Source of the DNA: Cepaea nemoralis
Taxonomy: Eukaryota > Mollusca > Gastropoda > Stylommatophora > Helicidae
DNA length: 64,000 bases
Reading direction: 5' to 3'
Assembly: GCA_014155875.1 (NCBI GenBank)
Contig: JACEFZ010012647.1
Span: 327,001-391,000, forward strand
Shown: positions 22,920-33,321 of the stretch, one piece after another
How positions within the stretch are numbered: the stretch's first letter is position 1
How the letters are laid out: each line of letters opens with the position of its first letter
The notes under the pieces: model-generated
Database searches by the model: none
The model's input: the letters and a program-made list of their open reading frames with translations, nothing else
Told to the model about the DNA's origin: nothing
Program-made: the position numbers and the translations under genes

Positions 22920-25900
22920 CTTCTACAAAACCACATCACTAAAGCTTCCGTGGATTTTGTTCGCCTGTTTACTAATTGTCCAGGATTCTTAGCCGTATGT
23001 TAAAACTGGTTCTATGTAAAATGCAACAATTCTTTTTCTAACTTTCAAGGACAATGAATTATTGCACAAAACCTTTTTCATTAGATGGAATGCAGTTATC
23101 AGTTATCAGTTATCAGTTGGCGTATCTTCATTGCACTCTGGAAAGGTCCATAGGTGCTCACAACCTCCCCCCCCCTCCAGCATATGCACCAGCGTCCAGT
23201 GGCTAATAGTGCCAGTTCTGTGTTGGTTGACGAGGCACCTCGTATTCTCGAGGTACATCTCGCGTCTGGCCATGCCAATTCTTACTCCCAATCTTTCATC
23301 CTGGACAGCGATGTGGATTCAGTGACGTCAAAATCCTCTGTTCTCGACATACCTTTAAGGACGTTAATAACATCGGCACGATCCATGGGCTGGCCATCTA
23401 CAGGGGTGCAGAGCCAGCCAGTTTATCAGCTCGTTCATTTCCCTCGACTCCCGCATGCCCCGGGACGAAGATGAAGGTCACTTTACGGACAGCAGACTTC
23501 CGCAGCGACTCAGTCCGCTGTCTACGTACAGATCCAGCTTCGACCTTCCGAATCATGCTCATTGAATCACTTAGTACACACATGTTGGTATAATGCTTTG
23601 ATTCCAGCCATATGAAAGCCTGTGTAACTGCCATCACCTCCATCGTCATGCTGCTCGTGGTCATAGAGTGGGCAAGATTGAACGATTCGGCCCGCTGAAC
23701 GGGCTGTAAATGCCCACGCACGTCTCTGCTGCTTTACAACAGATCCCTCTGTATAGATGAGCACTTCGGTGCTATCTGAGTGTTCATAGATGAGCGCGTT
23801 GACTTCTGCATTGACAGCGGCAGGGTTCTGCTCTCTGCACCGTCTGTCGAGTGTGACAATGCAGGAGAAAGTGCACTTAAAAGCTGAAGACAGCGGCACT
23901 CATTCCTTGCCGGGGTTGACCTGTCTGACGACATCTTCAGCCCGACCCATTCTTGATTTACCCCTCTTTAGCCTGTCGCCTTTTTCTCTGAATACAGGGT
24001 CATGCAGAGGATGCTGCTCATCTGCACTTATTATTAAGTTTGCACGAGCTGTCCAGATCTTGATCCCAGTGCAACGACATGCGACAATGGCAGAGTTAGT
24101 TCGATATGGATGAAAGGCATATCATCTATTGTGAGGACTTCAATGCCATAGGCAGTCAATGGGGGAATAGCATCACCAATAGACAGGGAGAAGATCTGGA
24201 GGAGATGCTGCCCTAGTCTGTCTGAATGATAGGAAGGTCACTAGGATAGCCACTCGACCAGGTGACTCTGACGGCGTCATTGACTTGGCCCTGCTGTCGC
24301 CCACCATCGCACCAAGGTGCCGGTGGGGCACACTGGGATACCACGATAGTGACCACTACCCTTGTATCATCCTGATCGAGAAAGACAGGGCCAGGAGTCA
24401 AGGAAACAAGACATATGCCTTCCCGTATGACAACGCTGGTCAAGACGCCATAAGCAAGATCAGAAAAAGAAAACTAACATCCTCCCGCAGGAGGCAAGAA
24501 AGATGATTGCAGCCACCATGTTGAAATTGAGAGGTCGAGAAAGCATGACTGGGAAAGAGGCAGGCTGTCAAAGACTGGCAAAAAAACCCAGAAAGGCTAA
24601 CATGCCACAGGTTGAGCTGGCGAACCTGAAGACTGAGGTCCATATGACGATGACGTTATTCAATTCTTGCACCAAACAGGCCAAGGCTGAGAAATGGGAC
24701 GTGTTCTGCATGGAGGTGTGCTCCGAACGATCTCTTACGACATTCTGGCGCCTCCGTAAGAGCATGAACGGTGCTGCACAACGTAGGGTTATTCCAGACT
24801 TTCAAGGCACAGACCTCACATGGAAAAAGTCGGATGCGGATAAAGGTAAGGCCCTTCTTGCACGCTACATAGAGCAGACTGACCAGAAAGACGAGCCCGC
24901 CAGACAGAGGACCACAAAGACACTCTCTCAGTTTTGCGAGGGGGTCTGGACAGACGAAGAATGCATAATCATAACTGAGACAATACGTGCAATGCTCAAG
25001 AAATCACCTAACACCGCCCTAGGCCCAGACGGCATCCGATATGGTGACCTACTGGTGATGTCAGATGATGACATGGAAGAACTGACCAAAGAATGTAACA
25101 CCAGTATCCAGAGGCGTCAGATCAAAGAGGAATGGCTACACAGCTACTTGCTGCCGCTGCCAAAACCGAACAAAGACCATTCCAAGATAAGCGGCTACAG
25201 AATCATTACGATGCAGAACACTTAAGGCAAGCTACTGGAGAAAATTTAGCACATAGACTTGCTTTTGACTTGGAACAACTCGGCTGCTTTCCGCCCACAC
25301 TTGGAGGATACAGACGTAACAAAGAGTCATGGCTGAATGCGGCGGTCTTTGCTCAAGATGTTTACGAAGGATTTCAGGTCAGTGAAGAGACATGTGCGGC
25401 CGCCATAGATAGAATGCAGTGTTTGCTTGTCCTATTCTGTTCTTTATCACCGTGATGTATCTTCCATCTGATGTTATCCAAGTGTCTAGATATCTGAATG
25501 TCTGTACTTGTCACAAAATAATGTCCTTTACTTTCATTGTAAATGTAGACAGAATCTGTTTCTTTGATCTCACCATGACTTCTATCTTTCTATTATTCAA
25601 AGGTGGGATCTATGTATCTATCATTTCCTGAAGATCTTTCTGACACGTTGCTATCACGACGGTCTCATCAGCATACATATTTTCTGTAGATCTCATTATA
25701 TATACATTGTACAGTGAGAACAAATCAAGGGACAATACACAACCTTGTCTGACACCTTTCTTTATACACTGAACTGTTCCCACAAGGTTGTTGATTATGA
25801 TGGCTTTTGTTTGCTGCCAATATATGTTCCTTATTATTCGCATTTCTTTTCCGTCAATATTCATTTGGTTTACTAATTTTATTATTTCGTCACGTTTCAA

Positions 25901-26440
25901 ATGGTCAAATGCATTTGTGGTGTCTGAGAAGTATACGTACAGATCTGTTTTTACGTCTTTAGATCTTTCTAATAGTGTCCTGAGAATATATACTGCGTTG
26001 TTTGTACCCTTTCCTTCCAAAACTCCACACTGTTCATCACTAATGTCTGGCCTAATCTTGTTTATTATTCTTTTAATAATTATTCTCAGTAGCAGCTTTG
26101 TCATGTGATTTATAAGACTTATTGTGTGATGCTTATCGCATTATAAAGCGCCTGGTTTCTTTGGCAGAGCAATAAAAATGGTATTTAAAAGGTCACTAGG
26201 AATGCAATCACTAGTGTAGATATCATTTATAAATACGTCAATATTTCGATTCACAAATCACATTGAATCTCAAACTCCTCCAATGCAATGTTTTCTGGAA
26301 AGGGTGCCTTTCGTTTCTTCATTCGATGTAGCGCATCTTCAGCTTCAGCTGCAATTATTTGTGGACCATCACCATTAATGTGAATATTTGCATCCGGTCT
26401 CTGGTATAATGCTTGTATCTTATTATTTATACAAGAATGC
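22920..26440 (-). pseudogene. LINE-X copy, RT plus 3' part, interrupted by LINE-R copy 3
   Basis: Minus strand, 5' to 3': linker (HRMKKRKAPFPENIALEE, about 26330), RT fingers (RPDISDEQCGVLEGKG, about 26040), palm (YVYFSDTTNAFDHLKRDEI), GVRQGCVLSLDLFSLYN, then YADE at 25664-25675 where active enzymes have YADD. The last Asp has become Glu, so catalysis is doubtful even before the stops. At 25421 the frame is cut by a 2.3-kb insertion and resumes at 23082 with FHLMKKVLCNNSLSLKVRKR and YIEPVLTYG. The endonuclease is not found here. Confidence 0.8.
23097..25406 (-). mobile_element. LINE-R copy 3 with internal (twin-priming type) inversion and 14-bp target duplication
   Basis: 3' half on the minus strand (24110 to 23097): RNase H with IYTEGSVV (the first catalytic Asp replaced by Glu), a TMEVMAVTQAF helix, SDSMSM and IFVPGHAGVEGNERADKLAG, then EHLWTFPECN and an (AACTGAT)n tail at 23097-23120. 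5' half on the plus strand (about 24110 to 25406): endonuclease pieces IIYCEDFNAIGSQWG and LGYHDSDHYP, then RT fingers ALGPDGIRYGDLL, LPLPKPNKDHSK and GGYRRNKESW. The two halves meet near 24110. AGATGGAATGCAGT at 23083-23096 and AGATAGAATGCAGT at 25407-25420 (13 of 14 identical) flank the whole block. The RT palm with its catalytic Asp pair is missing at the inversion joint. Confidence 0.8.
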
Positions 26441-26817
26441 TTCTCTCTTCAAATTGCTCTCTTTATCCACACAAAACATTGTAGCATCTCAACGGGAGCC
26501 ATAACTTAAATGTCAACGACAATGATAGTAGAAACGCTGGCAATCCACGTCCAAATAAACTTTAATAGTGTTGCTCGGTCAGACAGATTATCAACAAATG
26601 ATTGAATGACCATTCCCATGTTGATGGGAGGATTGGCCAAGATTATAATAAATAATTATTGAGAAATATACTATCTCCACTGCCGAATCCGATGCTATCC
26701 TATTTCATAAATAAATGACAATTACCTTACCTGTAGACCATCGTTCTGTACCTATATTACGTTTATCTGAGTTACTTTGATCTATGTCTAGTGTGGCGCC
26801 ATTGACCTTTAATTGCT
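26441..26817. other. no recognisable feature
   Basis: AT-rich, possibly the decayed 5' continuation of LINE-X, but no motif is readable. Confidence 0.45.
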
Positions 26818-27101
26818 GATCGCTCAGTCAGTTATGATGCGCTCAGTTCTACTCATTTCTTCTGCGCCCTGCATTAATTCCCGATTGTTCCTTGCCATTC
26901 AGATTGTGTCCTTATTTCCTGACGTTGCGTGAGTCTCATATAGCGTGTCCATAACCTTCTCAATTAGCTATTGTTGTTGAAACTTCGGTGTTACAATCAA
27001 GACCGCCCGTCTTCGAGATGTTGTCAAACTTCACTGACTATGGTAACCGTAGTCCTGTGACGTCATGTAGTAACCTTTGTATTCATGCGCGTCTCGGTAA
27101 C
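26818..27101. repeat. left arm of a 284-bp inverted repeat
   Basis: Pairs with 27461-27745 at roughly 90% identity by eye over the full length, including long exact runs such as CCTGACGTTGCGTGAGTCTC and AACTTCGGTGTTACAATCA. The spacer is 359 bp. No transposase lies inside. TGACGTCA is present in both arms. Confidence 0.9.
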
Positions 27102-27460
27102 ACTCATAAGAAGTAAGTATGGTTCATGACATGAAGATATCATGGAAGTAACTAATATTTACAAGCAATATATTAGAGTCTGATATCTCGTAGTGAAGAT
27201 GCTCGTAGGTGTTGCCCAAACTATCACATCGACCTAGATCACGATCGACTCGAACTCGAACAAATGTCTGACATCACCATAACACAACACTCGGAGTAGT
27301 GTCGAGCTGACAATGTTTGAATGGCTTCACAATCGTCCTCTACGCAATGTCACTATATCACATCACTCGGAGGGGGCGGGGCATACTGCCATGTAGCGTC
27401 GGAGGCATGAGTCAATGATTTATAATCCGATGAAAAAATTGTGGTAGACAAATAAAGAGA

Positions 27461-27745
27461 GTCACCGAGACGCGCATGAATACAAAGGATACTACATGAC
27501 GTCACGGGGACTACGGTTACCATGGGCAGTGAAGTGTGACAAGATCTTGAAGACTGGCGGTCCTGATTGTAACACCGAAGTTTCAACAACAATAGCTAAT
27601 TGAAAAGGTTATGGACACGCTATATGAGACTCACGCAACGTCAGGAAATAAAGGCACAATCTGAATGGCAATGAACAATCAGGAATGAATGCAGGGCGCA
27701 GAAGAAATGAGAAGAATTGAGCGCTTCATAACTGGCCGAGCGATC
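27461..27745. repeat. right arm of a 284-bp inverted repeat
   Basis: Reverse complement of the left arm. Its outer edge abuts, and slightly overlaps, the 3' end of the LINE-J fragment on the minus strand, so the arm may have captured a few LINE-J bases. Confidence 0.9.
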
Positions 27746-28230
27746 CACATGTGCAAATGGCTGATTCACTCATCTGGAATCTTGCATATATGTGGTTGCG
27801 TAATATATTGTGTCCTGTTTTGAGGCGCAGAATAATGACTTGTTCTGGTCTATCCATAACGTTGTAGTCGTCTTGAGCAGGATTTGATGGCCTTCTGACT
27901 GATTTGATCATTCATTTCTTTTGGTGGTATGTAACTGGCACATCAGGCAGTTCTTCTTTTGCTCCTTCCTTAGCCAATAGATCAGTTCTCTCATTTCCGG
28001 GTACTCCACAATGGGATGGTATCCACTGTATTTTGACCTTATGCTGACTGCTAAGTTCATAAAGTAGTGCCCTTAGTATTGGCAATTTTCCAGACATCAT
28101 TTCGTTTTCGTTGAGGTGAGTTTCTTGCAAGCAACATATGCTTACCTTTTCTTGGTACAAGATGTTTTCTAGTTTGTTTTTTTTTTTTTTTTGGCTGACT
28201 CCCTCCGCATTCTAGTGCATTAGTTTTAGT
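27726..28230 (-). pseudogene. LINE-J (Jockey/I-like): endonuclease start fused to RNase H end
   Basis: Minus strand from about 28210: LMH-stop-NAEGVSQKK (normally LQWNAEGV), an A-run, then NILYQEKVSICCLQETHLNE, the first strand of an apurinic endonuclease with its Glu-containing QETH motif. The next codons are MMSGKLPILRALLYEL and WIPSHCGVPGNERTDLLAKE, the last third of an RNase H domain, then VTYHQKK, a stop and RPEQVIILRLKTGHN with a CTCG zinc-like end. Everything between (the rest of the endonuclease and all of RT) is missing. The 3' end stops at the inverted-repeat arm. Confidence 0.75.
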
Positions 28231-29074
28231 CTTTGTTTGGTATGGCCAGACGCTCTATTCTCAGGCCCCCTGGCTCCACAGGACATCTGAGAAGGACCTC
28301 CAGTAGCTGTGGTTGGACCCCTTCGATGCATAGGGCCCGGCACCGCACCTACCTGGGGGTCCAAAGCAGGGCGAGCACCATAGCATTTAGCAGTAGACGA
28401 AATATTTCGTTACGCGTGATTGCGGGGCATCCTGATTTCTATGGTGCGCCTCCTGGCTGGTTGCCTCGTCTTCAGCACCTTTCCTTTGCTAGAGCAGACT
28501 GTGGCCTTACTCGAGTTTAGGTGTGTAGGCACGCACACACATGTCTGCGCATGCATGTATGTGTTTAAACATCTAGAGCGTTCTGGTTATTTCACGGCGC
28601 CAGTGACTCACCGCCGCCCCTTCTCCTGTTGGTTAAAACAGTTCCGCCACGAGAAGGCCAGGAGTTGGACGACTTTTGCTGCATAGGTGATGAATGCACG
28701 AGCCATTGGTGTATTTATGCAAAGTTGGGCGCTCACCCCAATCCCACCCCTGGCTACATACAGCAACATTTGGAACCATGTATTGCTAAAATATGAATTT
28801 ATCGATTTTCATATAGAAAAATATATAGGCCTATCGACATGTAAAAATGTAATAAGGATTTATGAAAAACAGATATTTCTCCGGTGAATAAAATGATGTA
28901 TTTTTCAAGAAAATATTAAATGTAAAAGTCTTTTGCTGTTATAAATTGTTTCCCATTTACAATGTTCAAATTAATTTATTTGTTGTAGTAGTCTTGATAT
29001 ATTTCTGAAATTTATTCTGAGTTTACTACTTGTTTTCCGAATATTTTATTTTCACATACAGCTGGACGTAGGTT
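28231..29074. other. no assignable gene; possibly LINE-J 5' region
   Basis: 28231-28520 is GC-rich and could be the ORF1/5' untranslated part of LINE-J on the minus strand, but no zinc knuckle is readable. 28790-29074 is AT-rich and unassigned. Confidence 0.35.
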
Positions 29075-30210
29075 TTGTTTCATTTCCGTTTTAAAGTTTT
29101 GTACAATTCTAACTGTTCGAATTTTATTAAAACAATGAGTGTCAATAACAAACGTAAGATTGAAGATGAATGCCATGTTGTAAAGTTGATAAGTTATAAG
29201 ATTAAAGCAGAATATTCAGACCACACATTATTACCACTTCACTGTGTGATTCATCAAGAAAGTCTGTGTAAAACTGTTTTTAATATCAAGCATGTTATTG
29301 ACCCAGTTGTCAGTGTCATCAACCTCATCAGATCAAGAGGACTTAATCACAGGCAGTTCAAGGCATTACTTGACGATTTGGAAACTGAACATTCCAATGT
29401 CCTGTACCACACCAGTGTTCGATGGCTGAGTCTCGGCAAGGTGTTGAGGCAACTGTGGGAACTCAGAGAAGAAATAGTGATGTTCCTAGAGATGAAGGGC
29501 ATTGAATGTGACTTTAATACTAACATTGTCAATAAAGAGTGGAAGCTAGATTTTATGTTTGCCATTGAAATTATGGAAAAGTTAAATGAACTGAATGTCA
29601 AACTTCAGGGCAAAGGTGTGTTTGCACATGAATTATATGTACATGTAAAATCATTTCAGGCAAAACTCTCACTGTACCCCAGACAAGCAAGTGAAAAAAA
29701 AAATTGTCACTTCCCTTTGCTTAAACAAGAAACCATTTCTGGTGAAATTACTGAAAAGTATAAAGCCCAATTAAATGCATTGACTGCAGAATTTGGATGG
29801 AGATTCCAATATTTTAAGAACTTAGAGCCACAGTTCAATATTCTCAGTTTCCCCTTTAGTGCAGAAGCTGATACAGCCACAGAGGACATACAGTTGGAGC
29901 TGCTTGACTTACAAGCAGATCATGACCTGAAAGAGAAATTCAAGTCAGATGGTTTGCTGGATTTCTATGGATCTTTATCACAAGAATTATTTCCCAACTT
30001 GACAACTTTGCAGCTAAACTTTTATCATTTTTTGGATCAACATGCCTTTGCGAACAAGCATTCTCTTGCTTGAAGATCAACAAATCTAAGAATAAGTCTT
30101 TATTGTCGGACTGCAACTTGCATGCTGTCATGCGAATTTCAACAAGTAAACTTGCTCCAGATTTCAAGAATATTGTCAAAAATTGCAAGCAGTTACATAC
30201 ATCTCATTAG
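29075..30210 (+). pseudogene. hAT transposase of the ZBED5/GTF2IRD2-like group, internally deleted and frameshifted
   Basis: The ATG at 29135 (21 codons into the open frame) begins MSVNNKRKIEDECHV, which looks like the usual start of this family. About five residues later the frame is already in the middle of the catalytic RNase H-like domain (LLPLHCVIHQESLCKT), so the BED finger and the first catalytic segment have been deleted. The rest is well preserved: HTSVRWLSLGKVLRQLWELR, then the all-alpha insertion region, then YFKNLEPQFNIL. A one-base slip in the T6 run 30028-30033 ends the frame at 30073. The next frame carries CEQAFSCLKINKSKNKS and RISTSKLAPDF, the C-terminal dimerisation motif, to a stop at 30208-30210. 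Domestication is possible in this group but unlikely here. Confidence 0.85.
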
Positions 30211-30284
30211 AAATCAACAATTATAGTGACAATGTAGTCGGTTTGTGTCTAAATTAAAGCCATTGCTAGATAATAAAGTACATT

Positions 30285-30530
30285 TGTTATAATCGATCAA
30301 TCATGTGCCATGCGTGGGCGGTCATGACTCGCCATTTCACTCGATCACCAGAGTCGTGGATCAGCTCAGTGTTCCTGCCTCGTCCATGCCACGTGGCCAC
30401 CCCATCGAGGTATTTTCCTCTCGGTCTTCCTCTTGGTCTGTTCCCTTCGATCTTGCCAGTTGTCACTAAGTTCTCCAATCCATTTCTTCTCATAACATGC
30501 CCAAGTTGAAAATCTTGTTAACAAATTAGT
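30285..30530 (-). pseudogene. LINE-Y 3' end fragment
   Basis: Minus strand reads MRRNGLENLVTTGKIEGNRP, RGRPRGKYLDGVATWHG, and a DSGDRVKWRVMTAHAW end, with an ATGATTGATCGAT tail at the low-coordinate side. It is 5'-truncated; no RT core is present. Confidence 0.85.
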
Positions 30531-30723
30531 AAACGTTTTGGTCCATATTGTTATATATAATGTATAAGTGTATAAGTAGAAACATTGCAATAATTAGCTA
30601 TTTATACTGCTTAATAACCTATAAATAATTAATAATTACTTATTGTGACAGGTTGCGGTAAGCAAAATGGACATTATATATATATATGCGGGCCCAATAG
30701 CTTTACATTTGTCAATGCTGCCC
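30531..30723. other. no recognisable feature
   Basis: AT-rich spacer with a short (TA)n at about 30675-30687. Confidence 0.5.
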
Positions 30724-31480
30724 TCCGCACTAAAAGTTTGCCACCCCTGACCTAGACCATAGCCACCAGCTCTCCGCACTAAATGTTTGCCCACCCCTGA
30801 CCTAGAACATAGCCACCAGTCACACCACACATCTTTTCGTTGCCTACTTTGGCATTGAAACTCTCGAGGATGACAGTCCTTTCATAATGTTTACCCTGGT
30901 CCACGACATTGTGTAATTCGTTATAAAGTATATCAATAACTTCTAATTTACAGTCTGCTGTTGGCTCATATACTTGTATTATGTTAATATTCAGAGGTTT
31001 GCATTGGCGTTTCACTAATAATACTCTATGTGAGATTTTCCAAAATCCTTTTACTGTCCTAGCACTCATTTTATCCTAAATTTTGCCAACCCTCCTTTTG
31101 TAGTCCTTCCCTCCTGAGTAAATAATTATATGCTTATCTAAATATGTTTCCCCTACACCTGGCCATCGAATTCCACTAATCCCTAATATATTTTTTTATA
31201 TTTATTCTTTCCATTTCTTTCTTAACATTATCTAATTTCCATTTCTGGATAAATGTCCTGACAATCCATGTACCAACACATAGCGCATTTTTAACATTTG
31301 CTTCTTGTGTCGTTGCTTGATGACGATCGGGCATCACCTGTAGTACACGTTGCTCCCATTACGGACGTTGAGACTACATTGGAATCCCCAAGAACGTCGT
31401 TATCTTGATCAATTTTGTTTCGAAGCATAAATATCTTTGGAAAATTGCGCTGCTGGTTTCGCCTTGCCTTACGCCGGTTT
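30724..31480 (-). pseudogene. LINE-X endonuclease domain fragment
   Basis: Minus strand from about 31480: decayed N-terminal part (IKKYIRD-stop-WNSMARC, resembling the ILGI.WNG.R block), then RTVKGFWKISHRVLLVKRQC, NINIIQVYEPTADCKLEVID and TVILESFNAKVGNEK, where the family has GDFNAKVG. The Gly-Asp pair of that motif has become Glu-Ser, so the nuclease is inactive. The low-coordinate end carries a 49-bp direct duplication (about 30724-30772 and 30773-30821) with CCACCCCTGACCTAGA in both copies. Confidence 0.72.
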
Positions 31481-31880
31481 GTGTATGATTGACTCAACTA
31501 GAATTTGTCTAAAGACACAAACCCTGTAAGGCAAGGTGACGGTCTGCATCTGGCCCTGCAGCAAGCAGGGTTAAGATCAGCTAGTCTCTCTCAGGTTGAG
31601 TGAACGGCAAAAATTAGTAGCCTGACGATGACTTGCAGACCACACAAGTCAACCATACCTCCCCGTGGTGTAGACTGGGAAACCATGACTGCGAGGTCAT
31701 GGGTCAATGGGGCCCTGGCTCATCAAGGATGAAGGAATCCTCTTGGTCAGATCTTTTTATCCTAAACCTGCGGCTGATCTATCAAGCCGGCATAGGATTT
31801 TTTTTCCTACTGCTCAAAGAAAAATAATGAATCATAGTCTGACTGAACCAAATGGAAAAAGACGCGGAAGTGTTAAAGGA
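31481..31880 (+). other. probable 5' untranslated region of LINE-Z
   Basis: Non-coding on both strands. It runs into the first recognisable LINE-Z codons and contains ACCTCCCCGTGGTGTAGACT, but no family-specific signal is known to me. Confidence 0.35.
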
Positions 31881-33019
31881 CAAGGATATAGATAAGCAAT
31901 TCAAAACATAGGCACACTGAATGTCTGCAGTTTTAACAGTAAAGAAGAACTCATAGAAACCATGGAAAATAGGAAAATTTACTGATCGGAATAACGAACT
32001 CCACAATAAAAGGGGATGGATGCAAGGAGATCCACCACAGTTATACGTTTGTCTACTCAGGAGTGGAACAACAAGAAACGACAAGACACGGTGTGGAAAG
32101 TGCCATTGAACCACGACTAACAAAATGAATATTAGAAATAAAATATTTATCAGAAAGAATCATAACAGTAAGAATAACAGAACAGACAATTACTTTATAT
32201 GTACACATATACGCACCGTGTAATACAAACAAAGATGAGCAAGAATGCGGGGAGTTCTTCGAAGATGTCCATGATAGACTATATAAAATAGAGAAGCAAG
32301 ACAACAGTATAGTTATGGGAGACGTCAATGCAAGACTACGACTTAACAGAACGGGCATAGAGAAAATTTTGGAGCAAGAGAAATATCATGGATCATTTTG
32401 AAACCAACATAATGCAAGAAATGATAATTAAAGCAGATTGATAGAGTTATGCAGTCAACAAGACGTTTTTACAATAAATACATTTTTTAAAACACAAAGA
32501 CTCACAAATACACACCTGGTGCAAATGGAATCGATTTAGACACCAAACGCCAAATTGAGTGTATATTAATAAGAACTAACATAAAGAGAAATATATTATA
32601 TGCACGGGCAGTGCTCTATGTATGTATAAAAACGGGCCACAAAGCAGTTTTTACCATAATAAAAACCAACAGAACAAGAAAGCGTTATCAGGCAAAAACA
32701 TACCAGCCAATTAGTAAACATTACAATATTTGCTCTTAGCCAACCTTTAGCAATATTAACTGAATTTAATAAAACATTCTACTTAGCCTTTGTCGACCAA
32801 GAAAAGGCATTTGATAGAGTAGATAGAAACAACCTCTGGGAAATTCTTAAACGATATGAGAACACATCTAGCAAACTTATGCAGAAGCTTATACAAGAAT
32901 GGCGATTGAACGGTATGAGCAAAAGGGGGACAATCAGAACCATTGACGAGAAAATCCGGGGTAAGACAAGGTTGTGTCCCTACATCCACCCCCTCTTCAT
33001 GACATATATAGACAGCATA

Positions 33020-33184
33020 TATTGGGTGTAATTTAATTGACTATGACTGGGGTTTTTGAAAATATTGCCGTTCCAAGTATTATAATCACCCGCTGTAAAC
33101 GTATGCAACATAAAAGGTAAATACACAACTTGGAACAGCAATATTTTCAAGAACCTCACAGTCATTAAAAATACACCCTGATAT
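33020..33184. mobile_element. about 160-bp MITE with 50-bp terminal inverted repeats, inside LINE-Z
   Basis: The left arm (about 33023-33078) and right arm (33128-33183) are inverted copies. The inner 23 bp (TTGAAAATATTGCCGTTCCA and on) matches at 22 positions, and the outer ends read GGGTGTA inward with TATA flanking both sides, consistent with a TA target duplication. No coding capacity. It probably belongs to the Tc1/mariner superfamily. Confidence 0.72.
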
Positions 33185-33197
33185 ATAAAGAAACCAG

Positions 33198-33200
<3 letters not shown>

Positions 33201-33247
<47 letters not shown>

Positions 33248-33271
33248 CGAGAGAGAGAGAGAGAGAGATAA

Positions 33272-33319
<48 letters not shown>
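33201..33319. repeat. (GA)n microsatellite
   Basis: GA repeats with two short interruptions (GATAGCGA and GATAAAGCGA). Confidence 0.97.

Positions 33320-33321
<2 letters not shown>

Noticed and set aside
23062..24113. Plus-strand frames over 23.1-24.1 kb
   Set aside because: Antisense shadows of the LINE-R RNase H, which is supported on the minus strand by ordered motifs.
24503..25225. A 240-codon frame as a host gene
   Set aside because: It contains LINE linker and RT-finger motifs and lies inside a block bounded by a target duplication.
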